A DNA stretch of 46,382 nucleotides from NCBI RefSeq assembly GCF_963678635.1, contig NW_026970833.1:1-46382 (forward strand). The letters run 5' to 3'. The notes under the pieces are model-generated. The model was not told the origin of the DNA, ran no database searches, and saw only the letters and a program-made list of their open reading frames with translations. A program made the position numbers and the translations under genes. Positions 30,780-41,644 of the stretch are shown piece after piece (the first letter of the stretch is position 1; the number at the start of each line of letters is the position of its first letter). Origin of the DNA: Symsagittifera roscoffensis (taxonomy: Eukaryota; Xenacoelomorpha; Acoela; Convolutidae).

Positions 30780-30960
30780 AGGAAGATGATTGGTTTTCAA
30801 AAAATTTTCGACAGAATTGACGAAGTTTTTTTTTAAATCGGCCAAAATAATTTTTGAGCTTTCCCAAAACTGTTCAAAGACAATTTCTGGTAAAACTGTT
30901 CACGCTGCCGGCAAACTTTGTATACAAATTTGGCCAAAAGGCTGTTTTTGGGAAGGAATT
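30780..30960 (+). repeat. Dispersed repeat R1, partial copy
   Basis: Aligns with 31890-32020: AAAATTTTCG..A..TT.GACGAA, then a CCAAAAT..TTTT.GAG stretch and a CTGTTTT.GG-type ending. The G-rich end present in the other copies is missing. Confidence 0.5.
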
Positions 30961-31189
30961 TACATTTTAATGATGGTCGCATGAACATGGATCTCATAAA
31001 ATGCTGCCAAAGGAGGGATTTCTGAGTGGTCAGGAGGTCGAATATTTGAAGAGCGGATAATTCCTCTCCTCTAATGCGCTACTGGTGAAGTGAAATTGCG
31101 CAGAGTATAAAACTAAAAACATGTTAAAAATTGTTTAACCTTGCACTTTCGGAGGGGCATAAGAATCGTAAGTTGCCAGTTTTTTTTTT

Positions 31190-31290
31190 CCGCGAGATGA
31201 ACGAAAATCTACACTTTTGGACTGGTACACTGGAACGGCTTATTCTACGGGCTCAGGACTCAAATAAAAGCCGACAGGCCGTTAAAGCTG
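31190..31290 (+). pseudogene. C-type lectin relic (block B)
   Basis: Aligns with the second exon of the intact lectin at about 38215-38340. Shared features are the ACTTTTGGACTGG core (FWTG), TGGAACGG, TTCTACGGG and a GACAGGCCGT/GACGGGCCGT end. Several indels, including a loss of about eight bases after the FWTG core, destroy the frame, and the cysteine-rich C-terminus is not recoverable. The 64-codon open frame at 31131-31325 is coincidental to this relic. Confidence 0.7.
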
Positions 31291-31854
31291 CTAGAGTACT
31301 AATTCAATTTCAGCGTCTTTTGTGATAAACTATACTAGATTGATTGGAACATGATGTCAATGGCGACTGTAAAGATATCAACATCATTTGATTAACTTTT
31401 CTGAATATTTTTTGTCTATTTTCCAGTTCCTATTTGTCTCACAAAAATTATTGTCTGCAAACTGCTTTGATTGATTTCTCATTATACGTAAATAGTTTTT
31501 TCAGGACGTAATAATAAGGAGAGCCAAGCTAAACATTGTAAACTAAAGCCGATATAAACGTCGAAACGCAGACCTACCCTGACCTAGAAATTTTCTGATT
31601 ATTTCGTTTTAGAATGAAAAGCGGTGATAAAATTTTCCAAGAGGATTAAGTTAGTCGTTTTTGAACAAATCAATCACAGAAATTTTTTTGAAAACCATTC
31701 GTTTCTCTTGCAATGCAACTCGTTTAATCAAAAAATATATTAAAAAAAGACTTTACAGAACGAATTAAAAAATTTTAGTTTTTTTTTGGAAAAACTCAGT
31801 CGCAAATCGCTTTTATTTAATTTAAAGTATCTGGTTTCAATGTTTAATGCTCTT
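31291..31854. other. Noncoding spacer in block B
   Basis: No supported gene. AACGTCGAAACGC occurs near 31558, but the upstream hammerhead core is absent. Confidence 0.5.
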
Positions 31855-32165
31855 CCAGGGTCGGATCTAGCATTTTCTCGAGGTGGGGGGCGGATTTTCA
31901 TATAAAAATTTTCGGCAAGTTCGACGAAATTTTTTAGTTTGACCAAATTGATTTTCGGAGTTCTCCTAAAGCACTAAAGAGAAGCTGTTTTGGCCAAAAT
32001 TTCTGCGCCACAAGCAACTTTTTGAAAAAAAAACAGGTCAAAAAAGCCGTTTTTGTGCACTTTTTGGAGAATTTTGATTAAAAAAATGAGTTTTTTTGCG
32101 TGCGCTCTCCCTCAAAGTTGGTATATATTGGCGTCCCCCCCCCCGACCCTTCTTAAATTTGCTCC
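31855..32165 (+). repeat. Dispersed repeat R1, full copy
   Basis: Starts with a GTCGGATCTAG...TTTTCTCGAGG segment followed by a G run, and ends near TATATTGGCG followed by a run of ten C. The same sequence occurs inverted at 34770-35078 with the same ends. No coding content. Confidence 0.7.
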
Positions 32166-33773
32166 TGTGCTCTCGAAGACATTTATTTATGATTTGTAGT
32201 AGAAGCGCCCAGTTCAACCAAAAGAGCCAAGAAATTTGTTCAAAGTGTCAAAAAAATGCTAAAACTATTGCTACAGATGACAGTCATCGGTAGCAAAAGC
32301 ATCAATAGCTATTTTTTCACCCTTGGAACACGTTTCTTGGCTCTTTTGTTTCAACTGGACGTTTCTATTAAAATCATAAATGTCTTTGAGAACCTTGCGA
32401 ACTAAGTTCCGGGTTAAGTGAAAAACAATTTGTCAAGACGTACCATGAACATAGAGCACTATATTAAAGTTTAATTATAACAAACACGTTTTGCAGAATT
32501 AAAGGATTCAAAGACTCTTTTTTTCCGACCATTCTATTATATGAGCAAAAAGCATACTACTCTATACGTATTAGAAATGCCAATGATGAATTTGAGTTAA
32601 AAGTACGGAAATCAGCAAATCAAACCAATTCAGGTTGGGCACTGAAAATGGTATAATCCACAATGTCAAATTAGGGTAAAAATAAATAATCTCAGTAAAT
32701 ATATATCTCACAAAATATCGGAACATTTATTTGATTATGATGCTGTTTAAAAACAGCATGTGAGGCGCGTAGGTCACTATTAAAAAATTAGACTAAGCGA
32801 GAACTTTTAACTTGTAAATATCTGATCATGGATTTTTTTTAGAAAATGGGTTTGCTTTATAATGGGACCTCAACAACTTGTCTTTTTTCCTATTGATTTA
32901 ATCATCTGGCGTTTCGTCGTTTGAGAGACTGCTATAACTTTGTGCGTTATTTTTATATAACACCAAAAAAAATATGGCGTTTTGTGTTCAGCATAACTGG
33001 CGCCTTACCATTACTATCGGTCTAACGGGCACCTTTCCAAGTACTGGGAGAGGATAGCTGATTAAATGATATTAAACGCTAAATTATCGCGTGTTGTTGC
33101 TTTGTGACCGCAATTTCTAAAATTGGACGTTAGTTGACAAGCTTCTAAAACTTTCCACCTGTACGTTTTTGATGAAAAAGCAGTCAGTGAATACAAGAGT
33201 TGCTTAATCTAAAGTAAGTATAAAAAAGTGCTTCTCTTTTAACAAAAAATTGCGTTAACCTTGTTTTCAAGCCTCATTAAAAAAACTGTTATTTAAAATT
33301 GTGTTTGCGTTTAAGTTTGTGGAAAATTGTCTCAAGACTTTAATCGGAATAATTGTGTGGCTAATTTTTTCAACTAAATTTGAGTTTCTTGACTGACCAT
33401 CTTTGAAAAAAAAATCTATCACAAAACAAATCCACGAGTTTAAACCTTGAGCCCAAATTTAAAAGTACTTTTCACCCCTGATTGTTTCTTTTAAAGCTAT
33501 TTGGGTTTTAGAACGCCAAATGGGCTATTTTTGGACAACTATATATGCGCAATTCATTTCGAGCTTTTAACGAGTGGGTACCAGTTTAATACGGCTTAAG
33601 AGCTGCGCAAAAATGTTTGTTTGAAAAAATGTGAAAAATATCATTCTTTGCAAGTTTTTTTCAAAAACTTCAAAGGCAATGTCAAAGCGACTATATTATT
33701 CATTTTCCCACACCGACGGGAGCATCAATTGTGTGTAACGAGTGGTTTTACAATATAAATATATATACTAATT

Positions 33774-33974
33774 TTGTTTGCCATGGCCGAATTAGATCGT
33801 ATGTCAATTTTCAGAACAATGGGTCGATATGAACAATTTTTTTTTTATTTCGCATTGGGCGCGGCGGAAAAATTCACAAAACTTTACAAAATTTCAAAAA
33901 AAAACTTTACACATGCCAAATATCTTAGTTTGCGCACTAAATTAGACGCAGCTAAAAAGACATATGGGCCATAG
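33774..33974 (+). CDS. Weak 66-codon open frame
   Basis: A lysine/phenylalanine-rich frame whose internal ATG follows GCC (Kozak-like, 33782). It shows no family features. AT-rich context and the poly-T run inside argue for chance. Confidence 0.15.
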   Translation: MFAMAELDRMSIFRTMGRYEQFFFYFALGAAEKFTKLYKISKKNFTHAKYLSLRTKLDAAKKTYGP

Positions 33975-34179
33975 CTGTTCCATTAATCAATCTTTCAGGC
34001 CCAAAGTTTTTTGTATTTCGCTGAAAAAATTTACACTAATTTTGTGTAAAAAGGTGTTTTAAACTATTTTTATGGCTAAAATTTGTTTGAAAAGCGGTTG
34101 AGCAAGAATTTAAAACCAACAATTGGGGTCCTAAAAAGTCAATAAGAATTGGAAAACAAAGATTATTTAGCAAAGTATT

Positions 34180-34335
34180 GTAACCGGCTGATACACTTTT
34201 TCCCTATCGCAAAGTCTGTTCACACAATAATTCAGTTCACCTTAGTAGTACATGAACTTGCAGACCTGTGGACGAAAAAAACTTGGACTTTAATTAAGGC
34301 CTGGAACCTACCCTTACCGGAGTTTGATCGATAAT
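34180..34335 (+). pseudogene. Decayed counterpart of the 40188-40477 exon
   Basis: The DNA and part of the frame (HFFPI) resemble the block C exon start (KFFPV). Later words TGGAACCTACCC and CCGGAGTTTGATCG resemble TGGTACCCAAAC and CCGGAACTCAAGTGGATC. The frame ends early at 34334. Confidence 0.35.
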
Positions 34336-34769
34336 AATCAATTAATTTTTTACTTTTTGACAGTTTAAAAAGTTCTGAAAGTGTAGAGTGTAATCAATTT
34401 AAATTGAAAATAAGTTTACTAATTTTTGAGAGGTAAAAGTATTTTAAGACTGAATATAATAAACAAAAATGGATTTTTTGTTTCAGCAAAAATTTTTAGC
34501 AATTTCGGCCTATTGTTAATTCATTATGACTGGTTATAACGGATTACAGTTTTGTAAGAGCTTGAAACCTTAAAACATATTTCAACAAAACAATAATTAA
34601 ACTTTACAATTGTTTGTTTGAGATATAATTTAGATGTGTATGAAAATTATTTTACAAAAACTTCAAAATTTTGTCATCAGAATTAATTGCTTAGTTAATA
34701 AATGCATCTTTGTTTCTTAGTTTTTACTTAAACATTTTATTACCACCCCAAACCAAATTACCCCCACTG

Positions 34770-35078
34770 CATTACGTAATACCCCATTACGTAGGTCCTC
34801 CTTTGGTACTTCCGAGAAGCACCATTCATTTTGACCAACGGACCCTAAATTTTTCTGGCGCCCTTGGCGCCAATATATACTAACTCTGAGAAGGAGCGCG
34901 CACCAAAAAACGCGATTTTTTTTCAAAATTTTCCAAAAAGTGCCCAAAAACAATTTTTTTAACCTCTTTTTTCATAAATTTGTCTGCACATTTGTCTGCA
35001 AAAAAAATCATCAAAATTTTCGAACACTTTTGAAAATACGCCCCCCCCTCGAGAAAATCCTAGATCCGCCCCTAGTTG
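34770..35078 (-). repeat. Dispersed repeat R1, inverted copy
   Basis: Reverse complement of the 31855 copy, with the C-rich end CCCCCCCTCGAGAAAATCC at 35041-35060 and GGCGCC...GGCGCC at 34857-34871. The shared core TTGGGCACTTTTTGGA-like segment is present. Confidence 0.68.
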
Positions 35079-35618
35079 TTTGTGTTTTTGAGTGAAGTAG
35101 AGCTAGCAAATGTATGGGGGAGGGAGGGTAGCTTTTGCTCGGGAAATAAAACTGTTTGTGGAGTTAAATATCGATGAGCTGTTAATGTGTGAGTGTTTCC
35201 GTTTTGCTTAAAAGTATAAATCTGAATATTACAGAATTTTAGAAGGCCATGAGTAATGCACATCCTGTTACAATATGGGCCATTCTCTTTGTAACACTAG
35301 ACTTCAACATAATGCATTTTAATTAAATTGAAATCACATTAAAAGATAGATTGTAAAATCCATTCTTGGTTCTAGAAGAGTAATTATGCTTCATTATGAA
35401 TCATAATAATTATTATTTTTTATTAACTTATTCTTTTGAAACACCAGTGCGGCTACATTTTTAGCTTGTCAAGTATCAGTTTTATTGCGCAAGCATTTTT
35501 TTCCGTATACTTTTTTGCGCAAGTGTTTTTTTGTTAGATGAACTTCCTCAGCATGGGATTTTTCAGATTAACAAATAGTTTTTTAGAACTGATTGTCAGT
35601 TTATTTTTATATTCGTGA
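35079..35618. other. Noncoding spacer before TIR copy 2
   Basis: No supported gene. A 63-codon minus frame (35072-35263) is His/Thr-rich without family features. Confidence 0.5.
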
Positions 35619-36290
35619 TCATTATGAGGCCAAACTGTGCATTTTGTGCATTGTAAGCGGAATCCGCAAAAAGCCAAAATCAGATCTGTCGCTGAATCCG
35701 CAACATTGCTACTTTTCTCTGATCTTCTCAATTTGCGTAATCCAGATCAAATTGAGGAATCCACAAATAAATGATAAGACATTTGTATCGTTAAATTGAG
35801 CTGCAAGTGGAGTCCGCAAATTGTAAGTGGAATCCGCAAATTGTAAGTAAAATCCCCATTTTGCTTGCGGATTCCACTTACACATATTTTTGTATGTAGT
35901 AATGTTTTAATTTATATCTTTAATTTAATAGGTGGCCACCAGCAAGTTCAATCTCAATTACTAAGTTGACCAGCTATCAGTTGCTATGGATAATAACTCC
36001 ACCTCTAGCTTTTAGTTGTTCATTGGCAAGTTCAGTAATAAACAGAATGCGGAATCCACTTCCAATTTGCGGGACCCACTTTCAGTTGCGGAATCCAGAA
36101 CAACTAGCTATATTTCCTTGTTGCGGAATCTGCAAGAAAACAAATGTGCTGACAAAATTTACGTTACAGGTATTTGTACGCGGAATGCACTGAAACTTTG
36201 GAACATTTCAAGAGACTTGTCTCTGGAATCCACAGACATACTTACACAAAACTGCGCGCTTATCCAGTGCACAGTTTGGCCTAGTAATGA
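35619..36290. mobile_element. TIR element with internal quasi-palindromic repeats, copy 2
   Basis: Ends are near-perfect inverted copies: CATTATGAGGCCAAACTGTGC at the left and GCACAGTTTGGCCTAGTAATG at the right. The interior matches copy 1 (9361-10114) but has fewer GCGGAATCCGC units, plus a central unrelated stretch (about 35880-36040). No clear target-site duplication. Both copies occupy corresponding places in duplicated blocks, so insertion probably predates the duplication. Confidence 0.85.
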
Positions 36291-37601
36291 TGGCTCGGGT
36301 ATTTGAGTCCAAGAAACTTTTGCTCTGATTTTCTGTGAAAAAAAATTTTATGAGCTTTTTTTCTACTGGTTAGAGCGTTTTTTTTTTGAAATGCTAGAAC
36401 TTTTTATTTCAGCTTGGAATTTTTCAAAAGAACGCAAAGGAAAGAACTTTTTATGTTGAGCTATCAAAATGTATGAATTATCTGATGTTTAGTGAAAAAT
36501 ACAAAATTTCTTTTTTTTACAAATGATTTTATCGATTGCGTTTCATCTTTTCAGATTAGTTATTATGATTTCGAAGTTTTAAAAAATGACACCATAAGTT
36601 TTAATCAAATTGATGTAGAGTTTTTGAAAAATTGGTGAGTTTCTTGTCGTTTTTGTAAAAGTCTTTTTTGATTGTTTTAAAAGATACTATTTTACATAGC
36701 GTATTTTGTATTGCAAGTGGTACAATAATTGCTCGTCTCAAATTTTACTTAACTCAAATGCTAATAATCAGCTTTTGTGAATTGTTGTTGAAAAAAAATT
36801 GAAAAGAAAAACTCATAGTTTTGTTTTTGCCAAATTTGTTTTGTTGCAACAATTGAGAATTGAGAACAAAGGTATATTTTTTTAAAATACTTTAGGAGTG
36901 TTTTGGTTTTTTTATTCATCAGAATCTGATTCAGCCGTGATTCACAATTTTAGCGTGTGAGTTTAATTTGGGAAGAATAGAGAAACTGACTAGTTGTTAT
37001 AAAATGAAAAATTTTATTTAGTTGTGATATTTTTTCTAGAAACGTTTTTTTATCGCGTCTGCACTCAGCGCATCAATTTTTTTTTGAAAAATTGGAATTC
37101 ATATTTTATATCATTTAGCACTAAAAAAATAGTTCCAACTAATTTTTTTAGTCTAGTCTTACACAACACACACAAAAAAAATAAATTTGGGGAAAAGAAA
37201 CAATTAGTTTATTTTTTCATATATTTGGTTTGCTCTGAATTTAAAACTTCTAAAGTAAAGCAGCAACTTTTCTCAGCTCCTCAACTTGGCGAAATGTTCG
37301 ACTTTCACTAAAACAAAATCAAATAACATATTTTTGTCTCAAACATTGATTTTGTTATTAAACAACATTGAAGCCGTTGTTTTGATGTAAGAACCTAGCT
37401 TGGAACCTGCTAAATTCAACTTTTGTCTTCTCAACAGCTGAGAAGCCAGGTTTTCCCGCTTTTAAATTGTTTAAGGTAGAAAAATAGTCGGTTAATTTTA
37501 ACGAACAGCTGAATCATTTGTGCTTTTTGGCGTAGTTATTGAAGGTTTTGCTTGAATCTATCAAGTTTTCTATTTTGTAACAACTCGTTCAATTTCTCAG
37601 C
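36291..37601. other. Upstream region of the lectin gene
   Basis: Part (36550-36740) matches block A. The rest is AT-rich, with no supported gene. The 95-codon plus frame at 37024-37311 lacks an ATG and is low-complexity. No convincing TATA box near the lectin start. TTTCTCAG directly precedes the ATG, so an upstream noncoding exon is possible. Confidence 0.4.
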
Positions 37602-38455
37602 ATGAACTTGATGAAATATACTTTTTGGGCGATTTTGTGGCCTTTTGTATTAGCTTGTTCCTGTCCGAATCGCTTTATCAGACTAAATGAAAAATGCTAT
37701 ATGATCACAAAGACAAAATACAATCACATGGCTGACGGTTTGAGAGCTTGTCAGGACAAGTTAGTCCATTCTGGTTCTTTGACCACTAATTAGTTCAAAA
37801 CAGCTGTCACTGAGTAATTTTTCTATATCGCTTTTTAAAAATTTTTGTCAAGAAAGTGGCTGGAAAATTATGCTTTGGCTGAAAATGATTTGTATTTTTT
37901 AAAAATGCCAAAAAGATTTTTTTGAACATTTTTGAAAAATTTGTATCAAAAAATCTCAATTTTGCTGTGCATGTTGCCCTCCCCCTCCCTCAACTTAACC
38001 TTTATTTGAACCAACAGTTTTTTTAAAAGGTGTATTACTAGATATAAATTTAGTCAAACTAAATTTTCTCCAGGCACTAGCTGACAATGGGGCTGTGATA
38101 GCATAGAGTGTCATATCACTGGATATAATTTTTTTTCTTTGTTCTGTATTTCAGAGCAGCAGATGGATTGTATGAGCCTGACACTCTCTCCACTGGCCTA
38201 GAGATTGTGGAATTGCTCCCCGAGTTGAAGGAAAATCGAAATTTTTGGACTGGGTTTTTTAATCAAAATTGGAACGGTTCATTCTACGGGGCGATGACCC
38301 GAGTAAAATTTGACGGGCCGTGGTGCGGAGATAACCCTAACAACCAAGATGGAAATGAGTATTGCGTTGTTTGGCGGGGAAAAGATAAATGTTTCGCGGA
38401 TTACCCTTGTGAATACAAGGACGCGTTCAGCGCTGTTTGTGTAAAGCAATACTAA
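37602..38455 (+). CDS. Secreted C-type lectin-domain protein, two exons
   Basis: Exon 1 is 37602-37759 and exon 2 is 38155-38455. The intron has GT (GTTAGT) and AG (TATTTCAG) ends, and joining keeps the frame through a split Lys codon. The product is about 152 residues. A signal peptide (MNLMKYTFWAILWPFVLAC) is followed at once by one CTLD. That domain shows the N-terminal CPNRF...KCY pair, a RACQDK helix, NFWTGF, GPWCGDN, EYCVVW, CFADYPC and the final AVC. The usual sugar/calcium motif EPN is replaced by NPN, and WND by ADY, so calcium-dependent sugar binding may be weak or altered. Such proteins act outside the cell in recognition or defence. ATG choice rests on the signal peptide. Confidence 0.82.
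37880..38010 (+). repeat. Dispersed repeat R1 fragment inside the lectin intron
   Basis: Aligns with 32030-32120 (TTTTTGAACATTTTTGAAAA then TGCATGTTGCCCTCCCCCTC), including the pyrimidine-rich tail. It makes up about a third of the intron. Confidence 0.45.
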
Positions 38456-38512
38456 AAGTATTGCACCTAAAGTTGACATCAGTGAGAATTGTAAATAGAG
38501 TGAAACCGATTG

Positions 38513-38518
38513 AATAAA
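38513..38518 (+). terminator. Polyadenylation signal of the lectin gene
   Basis: AATAAA lies 58 bp after the stop codon, a normal distance for a short 3' UTR. Confidence 0.6.
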
Positions 38519-38629
38519 TTATTCAACAGCTTCCTTCTCCCATTCAGATTTGAAATTAGTTTATATGCGTCAAATGAAAACCATTCTGTTAGTTTTTTCT
38601 CATCGGGTGATATACAATGCCAATATCCT

Positions 38630-40170
38630 TGTAAATAGTCAAGGAATTCAAAAAAGCCAACTTTATACATATTACCAACGTCAAATGATCAAGTTGAACA
38701 ATTAAAGTAAAGCAGAGTTGACACGGCACCCAACACGTTGTTCGACCCACAGAGACAAAAAAGGGCAATATTAAAATATTTTGAGTGATAAAAACTCGAA
38801 AAGTATCTAATCATTGATAACCATGACAAATTGAGTTACGCAAGTCACAATTCAAACTATTTTGTACTTGCGAAAGAAATTACTTGTAACGGGAACTATA
38901 CATTCGCCTCATATCAACGTTTCTTAAATTGTGTTAGAATTTAGGTTTGATTCAAGAATTTTTAGGCATATCTCAACTGGTCATCTAATTTTTCTGTCAT
39001 TTGTGAGGTCACTTTTTTTAATGACAAAATCAATTGTTCATAAATTTTTGTCTTCGGCTGAATGGGCGTCTAGCAAAATTCCGTCAGCTAAGTGATCGCA
39101 AGCTAGGTGATACTGAATTTTTATTCAAGGCAGAAGATTGTTTGTGACTGTGTTTCCCGAAACTGAACAACTTTATCGACAAACTTTTAATTTTTTTTTC
39201 AATCGTTACTACTTTTCCTCAAATTGGTGGCTGCTTTTGTTTCGTTTTTGGTCCATATTTGGTCCGTCTCGTTTTTGATTGAGTTTAATCGCAAATCATA
39301 AAATTTGCGGCTTCAAATATATTTCTTGGGGCTTTTGTCGATTAGAGTTTTTAGGTTATGCCAACAATCAGTTCGTAAAAGCAGGATTAATTTAAACCTG
39401 AAGCAAAATTATTTTTATTAGATCTGTACATTTTTCATTTCTTATTCAAAAAAGAAATTTCTGTGTCAATTTTTTCATTAACAAAATATTTAATTCATGT
39501 TTTCACTAATAATAAGCTTTTTTCGTTTATTGAAACGCAATCTTTACTACCTCGTGATAAATTTGACATCGAAGCCTTTTTGAGAAAAGTAATGCGTGCA
39601 AGCATAATTCTTTAAAATTAACATGAGGCAATGTTTTTGACAAAAGTTCAACAGACCAAAGTTTTACAAAATTTTGGGCCTGGAATTGAGCCTAGAGAAA
39701 AATCGAGACGGACAATAGTAATCAGAAAATTTTTCTTCTACAAATTTTTATCATGTGTATATTGATTTTTTTTATAATGCAGATGACATTGAAAGTTTTC
39801 TTGCACAGCAGCCTTGTCGAATGGTTGAGAAAACTCATCTTTTATCGTTTTGTTTCTCGAGTTTGCCAGGTGCAGCTTCTTGTCTGCTGAGTTTTTTTTT
39901 CAAAAAATCTGTTTGATCTAACTGTTTTAATCATGCTAATTTAAAAAATAGATTTTGACCAAGCAATCTAAAGACCAAAAAATGTTATCGAGTTGTCTTG
40001 CAATCCAATTTAGTGATTGAAAAGGGCTTCAAAGGGTTATATCACTCGGTCTTTCCAAATATTGTAACGGCTGAAAATGTGAAGTGAGCCATAATTCCTT
40101 CACACTACAAATGAGTCAGAACCAGTGTATCTATACTTGAAAAAATGGTCAAGTGACGCAGCGGAAAAAA
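38630..40170 (+). repeat. Segmental duplicate, block C downstream part
   Basis: Collinear with 27800-30050 without the foldback insertion, and partly with 32870-34200. Landmarks: CGTCAAATGATCAA, TACTTGCGAAAGAAAT, TTTCTTAAAT, TCGACAAACTTTTAA, ATTGTAACGGCTGAAAA. It is otherwise noncoding apart from the two exon candidates noted separately. Confidence 0.6.
39781..39868 (+). CDS. Possible internal exon
   Basis: Preceded by TATAATGCAG (acceptor-like) and followed by CCAG/GTGCAG (donor-like). One frame reads DDIESFLAQQPCRMVEKTH with no stop across the interval. It could be spliced to the exon at 40188. Support is weak. Confidence 0.22.
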
Positions 40171-40187
40171 ACCAATTGCACATTCAG

Positions 40188-40477
40188 GAGAAAAATTGAC
40201 AAATCTAAGCAAATTTTTCCCGGTGATTGAACAAGTCATCTACTTTCAACGATACAAGTTATTTCAAAAAACTAGCCAGCAAAAAAAAAGAGTTTATCCA
40301 TCTGGGCTAGTCTTGGTACCCAAACTTTACCCCGGAACTCAAGTGGATCTCAGCAGTAATGACCCACCTGAGGAAATTCAGAAATTAGTAAAAAAAAACT
40401 CTGTACATAAAATTGTGTTTCATTTTGTGTACACTGAAAACGTCTCAGCAAAATGTATGGCACCGTCAATTACATAA
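40188..40477 (+). CDS. Possible terminal exon of an unrecognised gene
   Basis: Open from an acceptor-like CACATTCAG (ending 40187) to a stop at 40475-40477, about 96 codons. Composition is well mixed, unlike chance AT-rich frames. It contains FFPVIEQVIYFQRYKLF, then RVYPSGLVLVPKLYPGT, then DPPEEIQKLVKK. An AATAAA signal follows 52 bp after the stop. A decayed counterpart in block B (34180-34335) suggests it belongs to the duplicated unit. No family recognised. Confidence 0.4.
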
Positions 40478-40529
40478 CGATTGATAAAAACAAATTATAC
40501 TAGTTACAAGATACTTCATTTTTCAGAAA

Positions 40530-40535
40530 AATAAA
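40530..40535 (+). terminator. Polyadenylation signal after the 40188-40477 exon
   Basis: AATAAA within AAAAATAAATAG, placed as expected for a terminal exon. Confidence 0.4.
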
Positions 40536-40856
40536 TAGATCATTTTTAAGACAGCTGCCGTTTTTTCTTCCTTCTTTGAAAAATAATTATTTCTGTGCAT
40601 GAGCCTGTTGCAACTCTGCTCACCAATTTTGTTTATGATTACACGAATATTGAATAAAAATCTTGAAAGTTTTCTAATGATCAGATCAGAACCAATTTTT
40701 ATCTCAGAAACTATTTTTTTAAATTTACTAACTTTTTGTATCTGTAATTTAAAACTTTCTCGGATGCAAATATGCTCTAAAATTTAACCACTGATCAGTT
40801 TGAGTTTCAATACTGTCTGTTTTAGTTGGGAACGAGCCATCAAACCTATGGTTATG

Positions 40857-40912
40857 AAAAAAATTAGGGATACAATTAGGGATAAAATTAGGGATATAAA
40901 TTAGGGATAAAT
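40857..40912 (+). repeat. Short tandem array of ATTAGGGATA-type units
   Basis: Five consecutive copies of roughly TTAGGGATAAAA with variable spacers. The embedded TTAGGG recalls the vertebrate-type telomere unit, but the unit length (about 11-15 bp) does not fit telomeric DNA. Confidence 0.8.
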
Positions 40913-41307
40913 TAGCCTGTTTATGGCAGTCTTAAAACATTCGAGATCTGGAAAAACGGATTTGATTTCCAAACACACTTCATTCTGTTTTTGAACGAAT
41001 GTTACTAGCTTTTTCAACCTAATCTTGGGGAACAGTTTATCGCTCCCATTATCCAAACAGAATTTATAACCTTCAAGGGATTTGATCGTATGAGAAAACT
41101 TGAAAACCGTTTTTACAAAAAGCCTTTATTCACGAACAATTGACTTGTACACTTCTCTTACCGTTTTGTTGAAAAATCTCTTGATATTCAAAAATTTGAT
41201 CATCTCAGAAGAATTTTTTTTGTACCCAAACTTTACGAAAGTTCTCTGAACTGGCTGCAAGCACCCCCGAGGATCAGACTCTCTGAGAAACTGTTCAAAC
41301 ACAATAC

Positions 41308-41362
41308 CACCTAGACTATCAGTGCTTATCAGTGACTATCAGTGCAATGTGCTTATCAGTGT
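41308..41362 (+). repeat. Short tandem array based on TATCAGTG
   Basis: Four or five copies of (C/T)TATCAGTG separated by a few bases, including GCTTATCAGTG twice. Confidence 0.75.
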
Positions 41363-41644
41363 CATAAATTTTACTAATTGTAAGCAAGCCAACAAAATTT
41401 ATATTAATCCAAAAAGAAACTTCAAAGGAAAGGAGCTATTATACTGACCAAACAAGGATTTATCTAATTAGACATTTGCTCTATTTTTGCTCAAAATTTT
41501 TCACAACATTGATACGACAGCAGAAAATTTTTTTCTGATTCCGAAGCATATATACATCAGAGAACAGCAAAATCAACTTGTTTTACGACTCCATCGAACC
41601 TAAAAAATTACAATTATCATACTTGAACCACATAAGTCCCCTAA

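Larger units (their letters stand above)
32870..34335 (+). repeat. Segmental duplicate, block B
   Basis: Shares landmarks in order with block A (29140-29960) and block C (38960-40330): GGGACCTCAACAACTTG, GTCGTTTGA, TTAGTTGACAAGCTT, TATTGTAACCGGCTGA. Divergence is high. Two weak frames lie within (33774-33974 plus and 34149-34334 plus). Confidence 0.5.
40536..41644. other. Noncoding stretch with two short tandem repeats
   Basis: No supported gene. It contains the ATTAGGGATA array (40857-40912) and a TATCAGTG array (41308-41362). Confidence 0.5.

Noticed and set aside
31541-31580. Second hammerhead-like motif (GTCGAAACG)
   Set aside because: The CTGANGA half and a stem II are absent.
37024-37311. 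95-codon plus frame upstream of the lectin
   Set aside because: Starts at TTG, Phe/Lys-rich low-complexity product typical of AT-rich noncoding DNA.
40857-40912. Telomeric repeat
   Set aside because: TTAGGG is embedded in units of about 11-15 bp with irregular spacers and lies far from any array end.
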